Source of the DNA: DASUPK01 sp036520315 | Lineage (GTDB): Bacteria > Actinomycetota > Thermoleophilia > Solirubrobacterales > 70-9 | DNA: 7,960 bases | Direction: 5' to 3' | NCBI GenBank assembly: GCA_036520315.1 | Contig: DATDJZ010000062.1 | Coordinates: forward strand, 1-7,960 | Shown: piece by piece, positions 1-4,872 of the stretch | Layout of the letters: every line of letters starts with the position of its first letter | Position numbering within the stretch: position 1 is the first letter of the stretch | Notes under the pieces: generated by a model | Database searches by the model: none | Told to the model about the DNA's origin: nothing | Seen by the model: only the letters and a program-made list of their open reading frames with translations | Position numbers and translations under genes: made by a program

Positions 1-270
1 CTCTGGGACGGCAAGGGCTCCGCGGAGATCGAGCGATTCGACGTCGAGGGCATGAAGCTCTACGCCACGCTGTGCGGCGGGACGCTGGCGCGCGCACATG
101 CCCGCTCGGGGGATCCGATCGAGATCGCCTCCTACCTCGGCGGCGGCGACGGCTTCGACCGCGCCATGGCCGACTTCTCGGAGGCGTATGCGGACCAGAA
201 CGAGCAGGACTTCAAGGCCTTCTCGGCCGCCGCGGACTCGGGGCGGATCGAGGCTCGGGCCGACCTCTGA
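1..270 (+). CDS. DUF2252 family protein, C-terminal part (5' end outside window)
   Basis: The frame is open from base 1 to a TGA at 268-270 and gives about 89 C-terminal residues. The stretch around residues 18-60, including YATLCGGTLARAHARSGD and the following YLGGGDGFDRAMADFSEAYA, matches the conserved end of DUF2252 proteins as I remember them. The usual ending, an aromatic and acidic helix with ADQNEQDF, is also present. Family members are about 430-470 aa, cytoplasmic, and have a predicted kinase-like fold; their biochemical role is not established. The ATG at 52 is internal and is not a real start. The C-terminus looks intact. The gene faces a decayed minus-strand remnant that begins within a few bases of its stop codon, so a rearrangement may have occurred right behind it. 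Confidence 0.85.
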   Translation, partial: LWDGKGSAEIERFDVEGMKLYATLCGGTLARAHARSGDPIEIASYLGGGDGFDRAMADFSEAYADQNEQDFKAFSAAADSGRIEARADL

Positions 271-273
271 GAC

Positions 274-505
274 GATCGCCGCGAACGACCAATAGAAGAG
301 ACGGCTGTAAGCGTCGTTCAGCTGCGCCTCGGATCCGACGGCGTCCGTGACCGAGTAAGCGGTCGACAGCGGCAGCACCGACACGGCGAGGGGCCTCGAG
401 CCCACGCGACCTGCTGGTGACCACCATCACGATCGCGAAGACGATCAAGGGCTCGGGGCTGACCGACAGCGCGACGATCCCGATGATGATGCCGGCGATC
501 GTGAA
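274..505 (-). pseudogene. remnant of an NRAMP-like divalent metal transporter
   Basis: On the minus strand, 393 down to about 274 encodes a 40-residue piece with the block SVLPLSTAYSVTDAVG followed by RLFYWSFAAIV. This resembles the transmembrane segment and following helix of NRAMP (MntH-type) proton-coupled Mn/Fe transporters, which carry (S/A)VLPLSTAY(S/A)V-(C/S/T)E-GxE and a downstream FYW. The segment upstream in the same direction, 505 to 410, encodes a very hydrophobic stretch (FTIAGIIIGIVALSV, LIVFAIVMVV) in a different frame, so at least one frameshift lies near 394-409. A TGA interrupts the frame just before 505. No start, no full-length frame and no ribosome-binding site are visible. 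The frame runs on without meaning into the antisense of the DUF2252 gene. The family call rests on the 40-residue piece; the upstream hydrophobic part could come from elsewhere in the same protein. Confidence 0.5.
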
Positions 506-576
506 CGCGATTCAGCGAATCACGCGAAATGAGTGACGACCGCTCACCCCGATCGTCGCGACCCTTCGGTGAGATG

Positions 577-585
577 AAGGAGGGG
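577..585 (+). promoter_or_regulatory. strong Shine-Dalgarno sequence for the GTG start at 592
   Basis: AAGGAGGGG lies 6 nt before a GTG codon and is the best ribosome-binding site on the plus strand of the left half. It favours a start at 592 over the in-frame ATG codons at 529 and 574, neither of which has a comparable site. Confidence 0.55.
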
Positions 586-591
586 CTACAG

Positions 592-729
592 GTGAGCGCG
601 CCTGGCCACACCGGTGACGCCTGCGACCCGCTCGACCTCGTACGGATCAGCTGCCTCGCCGGCTGGGCGGTCGGCAGCTACACGACGCGCCAGGTCCCGA
701 GGGCCCTCCGCGAATACGCGACAGGATGA
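592..729 (+). CDS. small protein of unknown function, coupled to the GH15 gene
   Basis: This 45-codon frame starts at GTG 592 behind AAGGAGGGG and ends with a TGA at 727-729 that overlaps the ATG of the GH15 gene at 726 (ATGA). That arrangement is the usual mark of translational coupling in actinobacterial operons. The product has an acidic N-terminus (HTGDACDPLD), a short hydrophobic middle (LVRISCLAGWAVGSY) and a basic tail (TTRQVPRALREYATG). It is too short for a confident membrane call. I do not recognise a family. The frame stays open upstream to 529, so a 66-aa version from ATG 529 is possible but has no good ribosome-binding site. The ORF could also be the 3' relic of a longer gene, given the decayed surroundings. 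The start signal and the overlap are seen; that it is expressed is inference. Confidence 0.45.
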   Translation: MSAPGHTGDACDPLDLVRISCLAGWAVGSYTTRQVPRALREYATG

Positions 730-1355
730 GCGTGGAAGCCGCCATGCCGCAGAACGCCGAGACGCCGCAAAGCGCGGCAGCGCCGTCGCCGTTCACGCCG
801 ATCGCCGACTACGGCTTCCTTTCCAACTGCCACACGGGCGCACTTGTTGCCCCGGACGGCACGGTCGACTCGCTGTGCGTCCCGCGCTTCGACGCGCCGA
901 GCGTCTTCGGCGCGCTGCTCGACCGCGGCGCGGGCGGCTTCCGGTTCGCTCCGTTCGGGATCAACGTCCCCAGCGACCGGATCTATGAGCCGGGGACCAA
1001 CTCACTCGTAACGTCGTGGAAGACGTCCACGGGCTGGGTGGTAATTCGCGACGCGCTGACGATGGGACCGCGCCGCGGGGAGGATACGGTCACACCCCAC
1101 ACGCGGCCGCCGTCCGACGAGGATGCCGACCACGCGCTCGTCCGGACCGCCGAGTGCATCGACGGCACGGTCGAGATCGACCTTGTGTGCGAGCCCGGGT
1201 TCGATTATGGTCGCCTTCCCGGCGACTGGACGCTGAGCAAAGATCGGCATCGAGCCGATGCGACCGGGGCCGAGCAGGCACTCCGGTTGCAGACCGACAT
1301 GCTCCTCGGCATCGAGGAGGGGCGGGCTCGAGCCCGCCACGTCCTGCGCGCGTGA
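726..1355 (+). pseudogene. glycoside hydrolase family 15 (glucoamylase/trehalase-like), truncated N-terminal part
   Basis: The 209-residue product carries the N-terminal beta-sandwich region of bacterial GH15 proteins. PIADYGFLSNCHTGALVAPD (residues 25-44) is followed by VPRFDAPSVFGALLDR, YEPGTN, the segment around VTPHTRPPSDEDADHALVRT, and ELVCEPGFDYG-type sequence. Actinobacterial homologues are usually about 600-680 aa, with the (alpha/alpha)6 barrel and its catalytic glutamates in the missing C-terminal two thirds. Homology runs to the RARARHVLR block and stops at TGA 1353-1355. No frame downstream continues it, so this is a deletion rather than a simple frameshift. The ATG at 726 overlaps the upstream stop. 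ATG 744 is an alternative start, with GGAAG 5 nt upstream. The product would lack an active site, so it is most likely a dead fragment. Confidence 0.8.
1321..1338. repeat. 18-bp perfect palindrome near the GH15 truncation point
   Basis: GGCGGGCTCGAGCCCGCC is its own reverse complement. It encodes GRARAR in a segment conserved in GH15 proteins, so part of the symmetry may follow from codon choice. It ends 17 bp before the premature stop. Confidence 0.6.
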
Positions 1356-1426
1356 CCTGATGTTTCGGCGAGGACCCGAAGGGCCGACCTTGGGTCGACC
1401 GGCGTCCCGACGATGCCGACCAGAAC

Positions 1427-1432
1427 TAGACT
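1427..1432 (+). promoter_or_regulatory. candidate -10 box of a leaderless promoter
   Basis: TAGACT fits the actinobacterial TANNNT -10 pattern and lies 6 nt before the ATG at 1439. That spacing would start transcription at the initiation codon itself. No Shine-Dalgarno sequence precedes this ATG, which agrees with a leaderless message. I see no good -35 box at 16-18 bp. Confidence 0.35.
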
Positions 1433-1438
1433 GCGCCA

Positions 1439-1663
1439 ATGGCTAACGTGATCGCACTGCGTCCCGAGACGGATCGCGGCAGCGAGATCCTCGACGAGCT
1501 CGAGGCGGAAAACGAGATGAGCCCGACAGAGCCGGTTGCTGACGACGGCACCCATCGCTACTACCTCCACGCCGTGGATGCCGACGTCGACGCCCTCCAC
1601 CCGATGCTCGACAAGATCGACCGGGACTGGCGCAGCCACGTGACGATCTGGAGGGAGATCTAA
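1439..1663 (+). CDS. 74-aa protein of unknown function
   Basis: This frame runs from ATG 1439 to TAA 1661-1663. Third codon positions are strongly G/C, and the protein is acidic and soluble-looking. The N-terminal part (residues 1-38) is low in complexity and rich in Glu and Asp (EILDELEAENEMSP). The C-terminal part (about 39-74) looks folded, with RYYLHAVDADVDALHPMLDK followed by IDRDWRSHVTIWREI. The pattern 'short acidic linker, then ...MLD.I...WR.HV...' suggests a small conserved domain, but I cannot name it. No signal peptide, membrane segment or cysteine is visible. It stands alone, 83 bp behind the truncated GH15 gene. A possible leaderless -10 box is just upstream. Coding is likely from composition and protein-like sequence. 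Confidence 0.65.
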   Translation: MANVIALRPETDRGSEILDELEAENEMSPTEPVADDGTHRYYLHAVDADVDALHPMLDKIDRDWRSHVTIWREI

Positions 1664-1750
1664 GGGTTGCCGGCCCCTGGTGTGAGGAGTGTGAGGATCT
1701 CGGCCGCTGGGACCGCTGCGGTCATGTTGGGCCCAAGGGCTTCGGCTTGT

Positions 1751-1803
1751 CGCGTGTTGGCGCACCGCTCGCCAGGCACGAATCGCGCCGATCTCAACAC
1801 GCG
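1751..1803. repeat. inverted repeat, 9-bp arms
   Basis: CGCGTGTTG (1751-1759) is the exact reverse complement of CAACACGCG (1795-1803), with 35 nt between. Inside it, GGCGC (1759-1763) can also pair with GCGCC (1785-1789), so a longer bulged stem is possible. There is no T-run, so a standard terminator is unlikely. Confidence 0.5.
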
Positions 1804-1813
1804 GATTCTGATG
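1797..1813. repeat. direct repeat copy A (partner at 1897-1913)
   Basis: ACACGCGGATTCTGATG matches ACACGCGGATTATGATG at 1897-1913 in 16 of 17 positions, offset by exactly 100 bp. With small gaps the similarity continues into CGGAGCCAG versus ACGGCCAG, beyond the end of the tRNA-derived part. Read on the minus strand, copy A resembles the anticodon loop and 3' anticodon stem of a tRNA with CAG in place of CAT. Confidence 0.5.
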
Positions 1814-1827
1814 CGGAGCCAGAATCC
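1803..1827. repeat. inverted repeat, 8-bp arms, 9-nt loop
   Basis: GGATTCTG (1803-1810) and CAGAATCC (1820-1827) are perfect reverse complements around ATGCGGAGC. The left arm lies inside a partial copy of the tRNA fragment found 100 bp away. Confidence 0.5.
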
Positions 1828-1870
1828 ACCTGTTGCACGTTGCGGAAAGTCCTGATTTGCAGGAACTTCA

Positions 1871-1912
1871 TGCCGGAGGAGGGACTCGAACCCCCGACAC
1901 GCGGATTATGAT
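1871..1912 (-). other. 3' fragment of tRNA-Met(CAU); candidate attachment site of an integrated element
   Basis: On the minus strand, 1912 down to 1871 reads as the 3' part of a class I tRNA. There is a 7-nt anticodon loop ATCATAA (U33, anticodon CAU, A37, A38), 3' anticodon stem TCCGC, 5-nt variable loop GTGTC, T-stem GGGGG, T-loop TTCGAGT, T-stem CCCTC, acceptor strand CTCCGGC and discriminator A. No CCA is encoded. The 5' half is missing: the bases before the loop (CCGTC) cannot pair with TCCGC, where an intact gene would carry GCGGA, and no D-arm or 5' acceptor strand follows. A cut at the anticodon loop is typical of tyrosine-recombinase att sites in tRNA genes. By polarity the displaced 3' end marks the left edge of an element extending rightwards. 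No integrase is in this window, so the att role is inference; the tRNA identity is read directly. Confidence 0.75.
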
Positions 1913-2126
1913 GACGGCCAGGAGGGGTCATCCGAGGGTGAGTAGGGGGCTGACAGGCGTGCCGAGGTCCCCTCAGTTCGGCTCAAAGTCGCGAGTTGGA
2001 CGCACGGTTCGACGCACGGTTTGGATCCGAACCGCTCCGTTCCTGCCTTCGACACCGATGAGCGAAGCTTGAGAGTTCGAGTCGGACCCATTTGCGGCGT
2101 TGGGCGGCAGGCGGCGTTCGGCGTTG
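1913..2126. other. non-coding gap right of the tRNA fragment
   Basis: No credible coding frame is present in these 214 bp. The stretch contains a short tandem repeat at 1999-2021. It receives the 3' end of the minus-strand oxidoreductase gene, and I see no clear terminator hairpin with a T-run. Confidence 0.5.
1999..2021. repeat. short tandem repeat, 12-bp period
   Basis: GACGCACGGTT occurs twice, at 1999-2009 and 2011-2021, separated by one C. It is too short to assign a role. Confidence 0.5.
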
Positions 2127-3125
2127 TTAGTCGAGCGTGATGACGACCTTGCCGTTGGCGCGGCCTTGCTCGACGTACGCCAGCGCCTCGAGGGCTTGGT
2201 CGAACGGGAACGTCTTGTCGATGAGCGGGCGGAGGTGGCCGGCGTCGTAGAGGGAAGCCAGCTCGCGCAGCTGTCCGCCGTTGGCCTGCATGAAGAGAAA
2301 CGAGTAGCTCACGCCTAACTGCCGCGCCTGCTTGCGGACCTTGCGGCTCAGCAGCCCCATCACGACACCCATGAACTTCGGCGCCCCGAGCTGCCTCGCG
2401 AACCCGGGGTCCGGCGGGCCGCTCACGCCGATCGCCTGTCCGCCGGGCTTGAGGACCGTCAGGGACTTCTCGAGGTTCTCGCCCCCTCGCGAGTCCAACA
2501 CGACGTCGTAGCCGGAGAGGACCTCAGCGAAGTCCTCGTGCGTGTAGTCGACGACGACGTCGGCGCCGAGGCTTCGCACCAGCTCCGCGTCCTTTCCGCT
2601 GGCGGTCGTCGCCACCGTGGCGCCGAGGTGCTTGGCGAGCTGGATGACGGTCGATCCCAGGCCGCCGGCGCCGGCGTGGACGAGGACCTTCTGGCCGGGT
2701 TTCACGTGAGCGCGGTCGACCAGGGCCTGCCAGGCGGCCAGTGACACCAGCGGCACCGCGGCCGCCTCGTGCAGAGTCAGCGAAGCTGGCTTGGGCGCGA
2801 GGTCATCCTGGTCGATCGCGATGTGCTCCGCGAAGGTCCCAATCCGCAGGTCGCGGGGGCGGGCGTAGACCTCCTCGCCAACCTGGAAGTCGTGTACGGC
2901 CGAGCCGACCCCGCTGACCACGCCGGCGACGTCATGGCCGAGCACGAACGGGGTCTGGTGCTTCAGGAGCCGCTTGAACTCGCCATTGCGGACCATCTTG
3001 TCCAGCGGGTTGATTCCGGCGGCGCTCACCTTGACCAGCACGTCACCGTCGCCGACCTCGGGCTGGGCAACGTCGGCGGCGCGGAGTCCGTCCTCGCCGT
3101 AGTGCTCGACGACGAATGCCCTCAT
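2127..3125 (-). CDS. NADPH-dependent MDR oxidoreductase, quinone reductase-like, zinc-free
   Basis: The 332-aa product has the full medium-chain dehydrogenase/reductase layout. A GroES-like N-terminal domain occupies about residues 1-120 (GINPLDKMVRNGEF, then FVLGHDVAGVV at 60-70). A Rossmann domain follows, with the nucleotide-binding motif HAGAGGLG at 150-157 and the second-strand region VATTASGKD. The C-terminal return (about 270-332) ends in GRANGKVVITLD, typical of quinone oxidoreductase-like members. There is no cysteine anywhere, so neither catalytic nor structural zinc can be bound in the usual way. That fits the zinc-independent enzymes that reduce quinones or activated C=C bonds with NADPH. 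It is cytoplasmic. Its ATG overlaps the stop of the upstream hydrolase (ATGA at 3122-3125), and no separate Shine-Dalgarno is visible, so it is probably translationally coupled and transcribed with it under the TetR-controlled promoter. The substrate is unknown. Confidence 0.9.
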   Translation of the reverse strand: MRAFVVEHYGEDGLRAADVAQPEVGDGDVLVKVSAAGINPLDKMVRNGEFKRLLKHQTPFVLGHDVAGVVSGVGSAVHDFQVGEEVYARPRDLRIGTFAEHIAIDQDDLAPKPASLTLHEAAAVPLVSLAAWQALVDRAHVKPGQKVLVHAGAGGLGSTVIQLAKHLGATVATTASGKDAELVRSLGADVVVDYTHEDFAEVLSGYDVVLDSRGGENLEKSLTVLKPGGQAIGVSGPPDPGFARQLGAPKFMGVVMGLLSRKVRKQARQLGVSYSFLFMQANGGQLRELASLYDAGHLRPLIDKTFPFDQALEALAYVEQGRANGKVVITLD

Positions 3126-4006
3126 GACCGGAGGAACTCGAGAGCCCGCTTGACGAAGTCCTCGTTGAACTGGAACACGCCGCCATGCCCAGCATCCGGG
3201 TACATGATGAGCTGGCTATTCGGGAGTCGTCGATCCAGATCGACGGTGTTCTTGCTGGGGACCATCTTGTCGCTCTCACCATTCGCGACGAGCACCGGCT
3301 GGTGAATGCGCGAGAGGTCAGCGGGCTCCTGCTTACCCCATCGGTGGATGGCCTTGAGCTGTGCGCGGAATGAGCGCACGGAGATGTCCTTGTCGCGGTC
3401 GTTCGTACGCTCCTCGAGCCGTGCGAGGAAATCCTTCGCAGCTCCGCGCCCGTTCGGAGTCCTGGTGAAGAAGAGGAACTCCTTGGGGTCGTGGCGGGTG
3501 AGCAGTCCTCGTGCCGTGTCGAGGTAGGAGATGCGGGTGACCTTGTCGATGCCCTCGCCGCCGGCGGGGCCCGTTCCGGCGATGATCATCTTGCGCACGA
3601 GCTGCGGCTCCTCCTGCGCGATCACCTGGGCGATCATGCCGCCCATGGAGAACCCGAAGAGGTCGACCTGATCGAGGCCAAGGGCGCGGATGAACGCCAC
3701 GGCGTCCGTCGCCATCTCCTCGATGGTCTTCGGTGTGGATCCGCCGGAAGCACCGACACCGCGGTTGTCGAAGGCGATGACCCGGTGCTTCGCGGCGATG
3801 CCGTCCACGACTCGGGGATCCCAGTTGTCCAGGACCGCGGCCAGGTGGGTGAGGAAGACCACCGGCACCTGTCCGCTCGGGCCGAGCTCGCGGTAGGAGA
3901 AGCTCGTTCCCCCGACCTCGATGGTCTTGGTCGGCGCGTCCTTGTAGGTATGGAGCCCGGACGATGCTCCATTCACGGGGACTGGCTGCTCTGTCTTGAC
4001 CGTCAT
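3122..4006 (-). CDS. alpha/beta hydrolase
   Basis: The 294-aa product has a complete alpha/beta-hydrolase fold. The nucleophile elbow is GFSMGG with Ser120, the acid is most likely Asp246 (GESDKMVP), and the base is His274 (DAGHGG). The oxyanion region reads THLAAVLDNWD (53-63) with HL where many relatives have HG, and FDNRGVGASGG (79-89) follows. A cap segment at about 150-225 would determine the substrate, which I cannot predict. Residues 1-26 form a flexible leader without signal-peptide character, so the enzyme is probably cytoplasmic. The ATG at 4006 has AGAGGAG 6 nt upstream, which supports this start. It is the first gene of a two-gene operon with the oxidoreductase, divergent from a TetR regulator with paired operators between them. 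Esterase, non-heme haloperoxidase-like or C-C hydrolase activity are all possible. Confidence 0.9.
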   Translation of the reverse strand: MTVKTEQPVPVNGASSGLHTYKDAPTKTIEVGGTSFSYRELGPSGQVPVVFLTHLAAVLDNWDPRVVDGIAAKHRVIAFDNRGVGASGGSTPKTIEEMATDAVAFIRALGLDQVDLFGFSMGGMIAQVIAQEEPQLVRKMIIAGTGPAGGEGIDKVTRISYLDTARGLLTRHDPKEFLFFTRTPNGRGAAKDFLARLEERTNDRDKDISVRSFRAQLKAIHRWGKQEPADLSRIHQPVLVANGESDKMVPSKNTVDLDRRLPNSQLIMYPDAGHGGVFQFNEDFVKRALEFLRS

Positions 4007-4026
4007 GTTCCGCTCCTCTGATTGAA

Positions 4027-4038
4027 TGACGATCGTCA
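4027..4038. promoter_or_regulatory. operator 1, perfect palindrome for the TetR regulator
   Basis: TGACGATCGTCA is a perfect 12-bp palindrome, 21 bp upstream of the hydrolase ATG. It shares the core ACGATCGT with a second palindrome 19 bp away, centre to centre. Binding here would block the divergent hydrolase promoter, whose possible -10 (TAGTCT on the minus strand, 4038-4043) touches it. Assignment to the adjacent TetR protein is inferred from position. Confidence 0.7.
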
Positions 4039-4045
4039 GACTATC

Positions 4046-4057
4046 TTACGATCGTAA
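4046..4057. promoter_or_regulatory. operator 2, perfect palindrome for the TetR regulator
   Basis: TTACGATCGTAA is a perfect 12-bp palindrome of the same TNACGATCGTNA type as operator 1. It directly abuts the TATAAT at 4058-4063, so occupancy would block the regulator's own promoter. A half-site-like ATAATCGTGG follows at 4059-4068. Confidence 0.75.
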
Positions 4058-4063
4058 TATAAT
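4058..4063 (+). promoter_or_regulatory. -10 box of the TetR gene promoter
   Basis: TATAAT is an exact match to the consensus in an otherwise G/C-rich region, 48 bp before the chosen TetR start. No good -35 hexamer is seen at 16-18 bp, where operator 1 ends. The box could also serve a weak promoter whose -35 function is replaced by other contacts. Confidence 0.5.
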
Positions 4064-4111
4064 CGTGGGAGGTGGATCACACTCCGCCAGCGGTTCGGAA
4101 AGGAAATGAGC

Positions 4112-4690
4112 ATGCGCTACAGCAAGGACCACAAGCAGGCGACCCGGCAACGGATCCTCGAAGCCGCCGGGCGGCGCTTCAAGCAGGACGGCATCGACGG
4201 CGCGGGTGTAGCCACCGTGATGTCCGACGCCGGCCTGACGAACGGCGCCTTCTACGCCCACTTCTCCTCGAAGGAGGATCTGGTCGCGAACGTCCTCGCC
4301 GACCAGCTGCGCGCCCAACGCCACAGCTTCGATGCCCAGGCCCCCGATCGGGCGGGACTCGAAGCGTTCATCCGCTCCTACCTGTCCCCGCAGCACCGCG
4401 ACCAGTGCGCCGACGGCTGCCCGTCGGCTGCGCTGCTCGACGAGATCGCCCGCCGTCCCGTCGCCACCAAACAGGTCTTCACCGACGAACTGATGGGCGT
4501 CATCGACGACATCGCGTCGCGTCTCGACTCGACAGACGCCGAGGCGGCTCGAACCGACGCGCTCACGCTCTTCGGATTGATGCTCGGCACCCTGCAGCTC
4601 GCCCGGGCGCTGACAGACCGTGACCTGTCCGATCAGCTCCTCGCCCGGGGCGTCGAGACGGCCATGAAGTTGCTGAACGACCCGGCATGA
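4112..4690 (+). CDS. TetR/AcrR family transcriptional regulator
   Basis: The 192-aa product starts with a classic TetR N-terminal domain. Helix 1 is about residues 8-26 (QATRQRILEAAGRRFKQDG). The helix-turn-helix is at about 32-51 (GVATVMSDAGLTNGAFYAHF), followed by SSKEDLV. The C-terminal ligand domain contains Cys99 and Cys103 in QCADGCPSAAL, resembling the GCP-A-L pattern of one TetR subfamily. I prefer ATG 4112 over ATG 4106, because AGGA at 4101-4104 is 7 nt from the former and only 1 nt from the latter. The gene is divergent from the hydrolase/oxidoreductase operon, and two palindromes lie between them, so it probably represses both that operon and itself and is released by a small molecule. 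Codon 190-192 and the TGA at 4688-4690 close an intact frame. Confidence 0.9.
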   Translation: MRYSKDHKQATRQRILEAAGRRFKQDGIDGAGVATVMSDAGLTNGAFYAHFSSKEDLVANVLADQLRAQRHSFDAQAPDRAGLEAFIRSYLSPQHRDQCADGCPSAALLDEIARRPVATKQVFTDELMGVIDDIASRLDSTDAEAARTDALTLFGLMLGTLQLARALTDRDLSDQLLARGVETAMKLLNDPA

Positions 4691-4872
4691 CCGCATTGCA
4701 GACGGCCCGCCCGCTGCAACGCACGCCCAGAATGCGTCAGCCGACCTGAACTATGCCCGCCCGATTCGAACCCACCACTGCTTCGTCCCGAACGCTCTTC
4801 GCCGAATACCTCCCGCCATCGGCGGCGGGCGTGGGTCTTCCACTTGCCCTCTGCGAGTGATTACGGTCGCCT
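4691..4872. other. intergenic gap between tetR and the STAND gene, with weak hairpins
   Basis: No supported gene is present. Two modest inverted repeats occur: TTGCAG/CTGCAA (4696-4701 with 4714-4719) just behind the TetR stop, and CCCGCC/GGCGGG (4812-4817 with 4824-4829). Neither is followed by a T-run, so intrinsic termination is uncertain. TACGGT at 4862-4867, 5 nt before ATG 4873, could be a leaderless -10 box for the next gene. Confidence 0.4.

Larger units (their letters stand above)
1664..1870. other. non-coding stretch with inverted repeats
   Basis: I see no credible gene on either strand between the 74-aa ORF and the tRNA fragment. The reading frames here have no protein-like content. 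The right part (1751-1827) holds two adjoining inverted repeats, listed separately. The left part (1664-1750) shows nothing recognisable. Confidence 0.6.

Noticed and set aside
1002..1765. minus-strand frames opposite GH15 and the 74-aa gene
   Set aside because: They are antisense to recognisable GH15 sequence and have no start signals or family resemblance.
1833..2072. 79-codon plus-strand ORF containing GGGTRTPDTRIM
   Set aside because: This peptide is the antisense of a tRNA-Met 3' end and is a familiar spurious product; the frame is an artefact of the tRNA fragment at 1871-1912.
3174..3185. HL instead of HG in the hydrolase oxyanion region as a sign of inactivity
   Set aside because: As I recall, the THLAA-LDNWDPR form recurs in this hydrolase subfamily together with an intact Ser-Asp-His triad, so it is probably normal for the group.
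2100..3373. several plus-strand open frames opposite the oxidoreductase and hydrolase genes
   Set aside because: They are antisense shadows of well-supported minus-strand genes with clear domain motifs.
4757..4785. tRNA-like T-arm GGTGGGTTCGAATC on the minus strand
   Set aside because: The T-loop motif is present, but the following bases (GGGCGGG) do not pair with the 5' T-stem, and no acceptor or anticodon arm can be built around it.
4753..4860. 35-codon plus-strand ORF (starting MPARFEPTTASS) in the gap before the STAND gene
   Set aside because: It has no ribosome-binding site or promoter, shows no protein-like pattern, and such lengths arise by chance in G/C-rich DNA.
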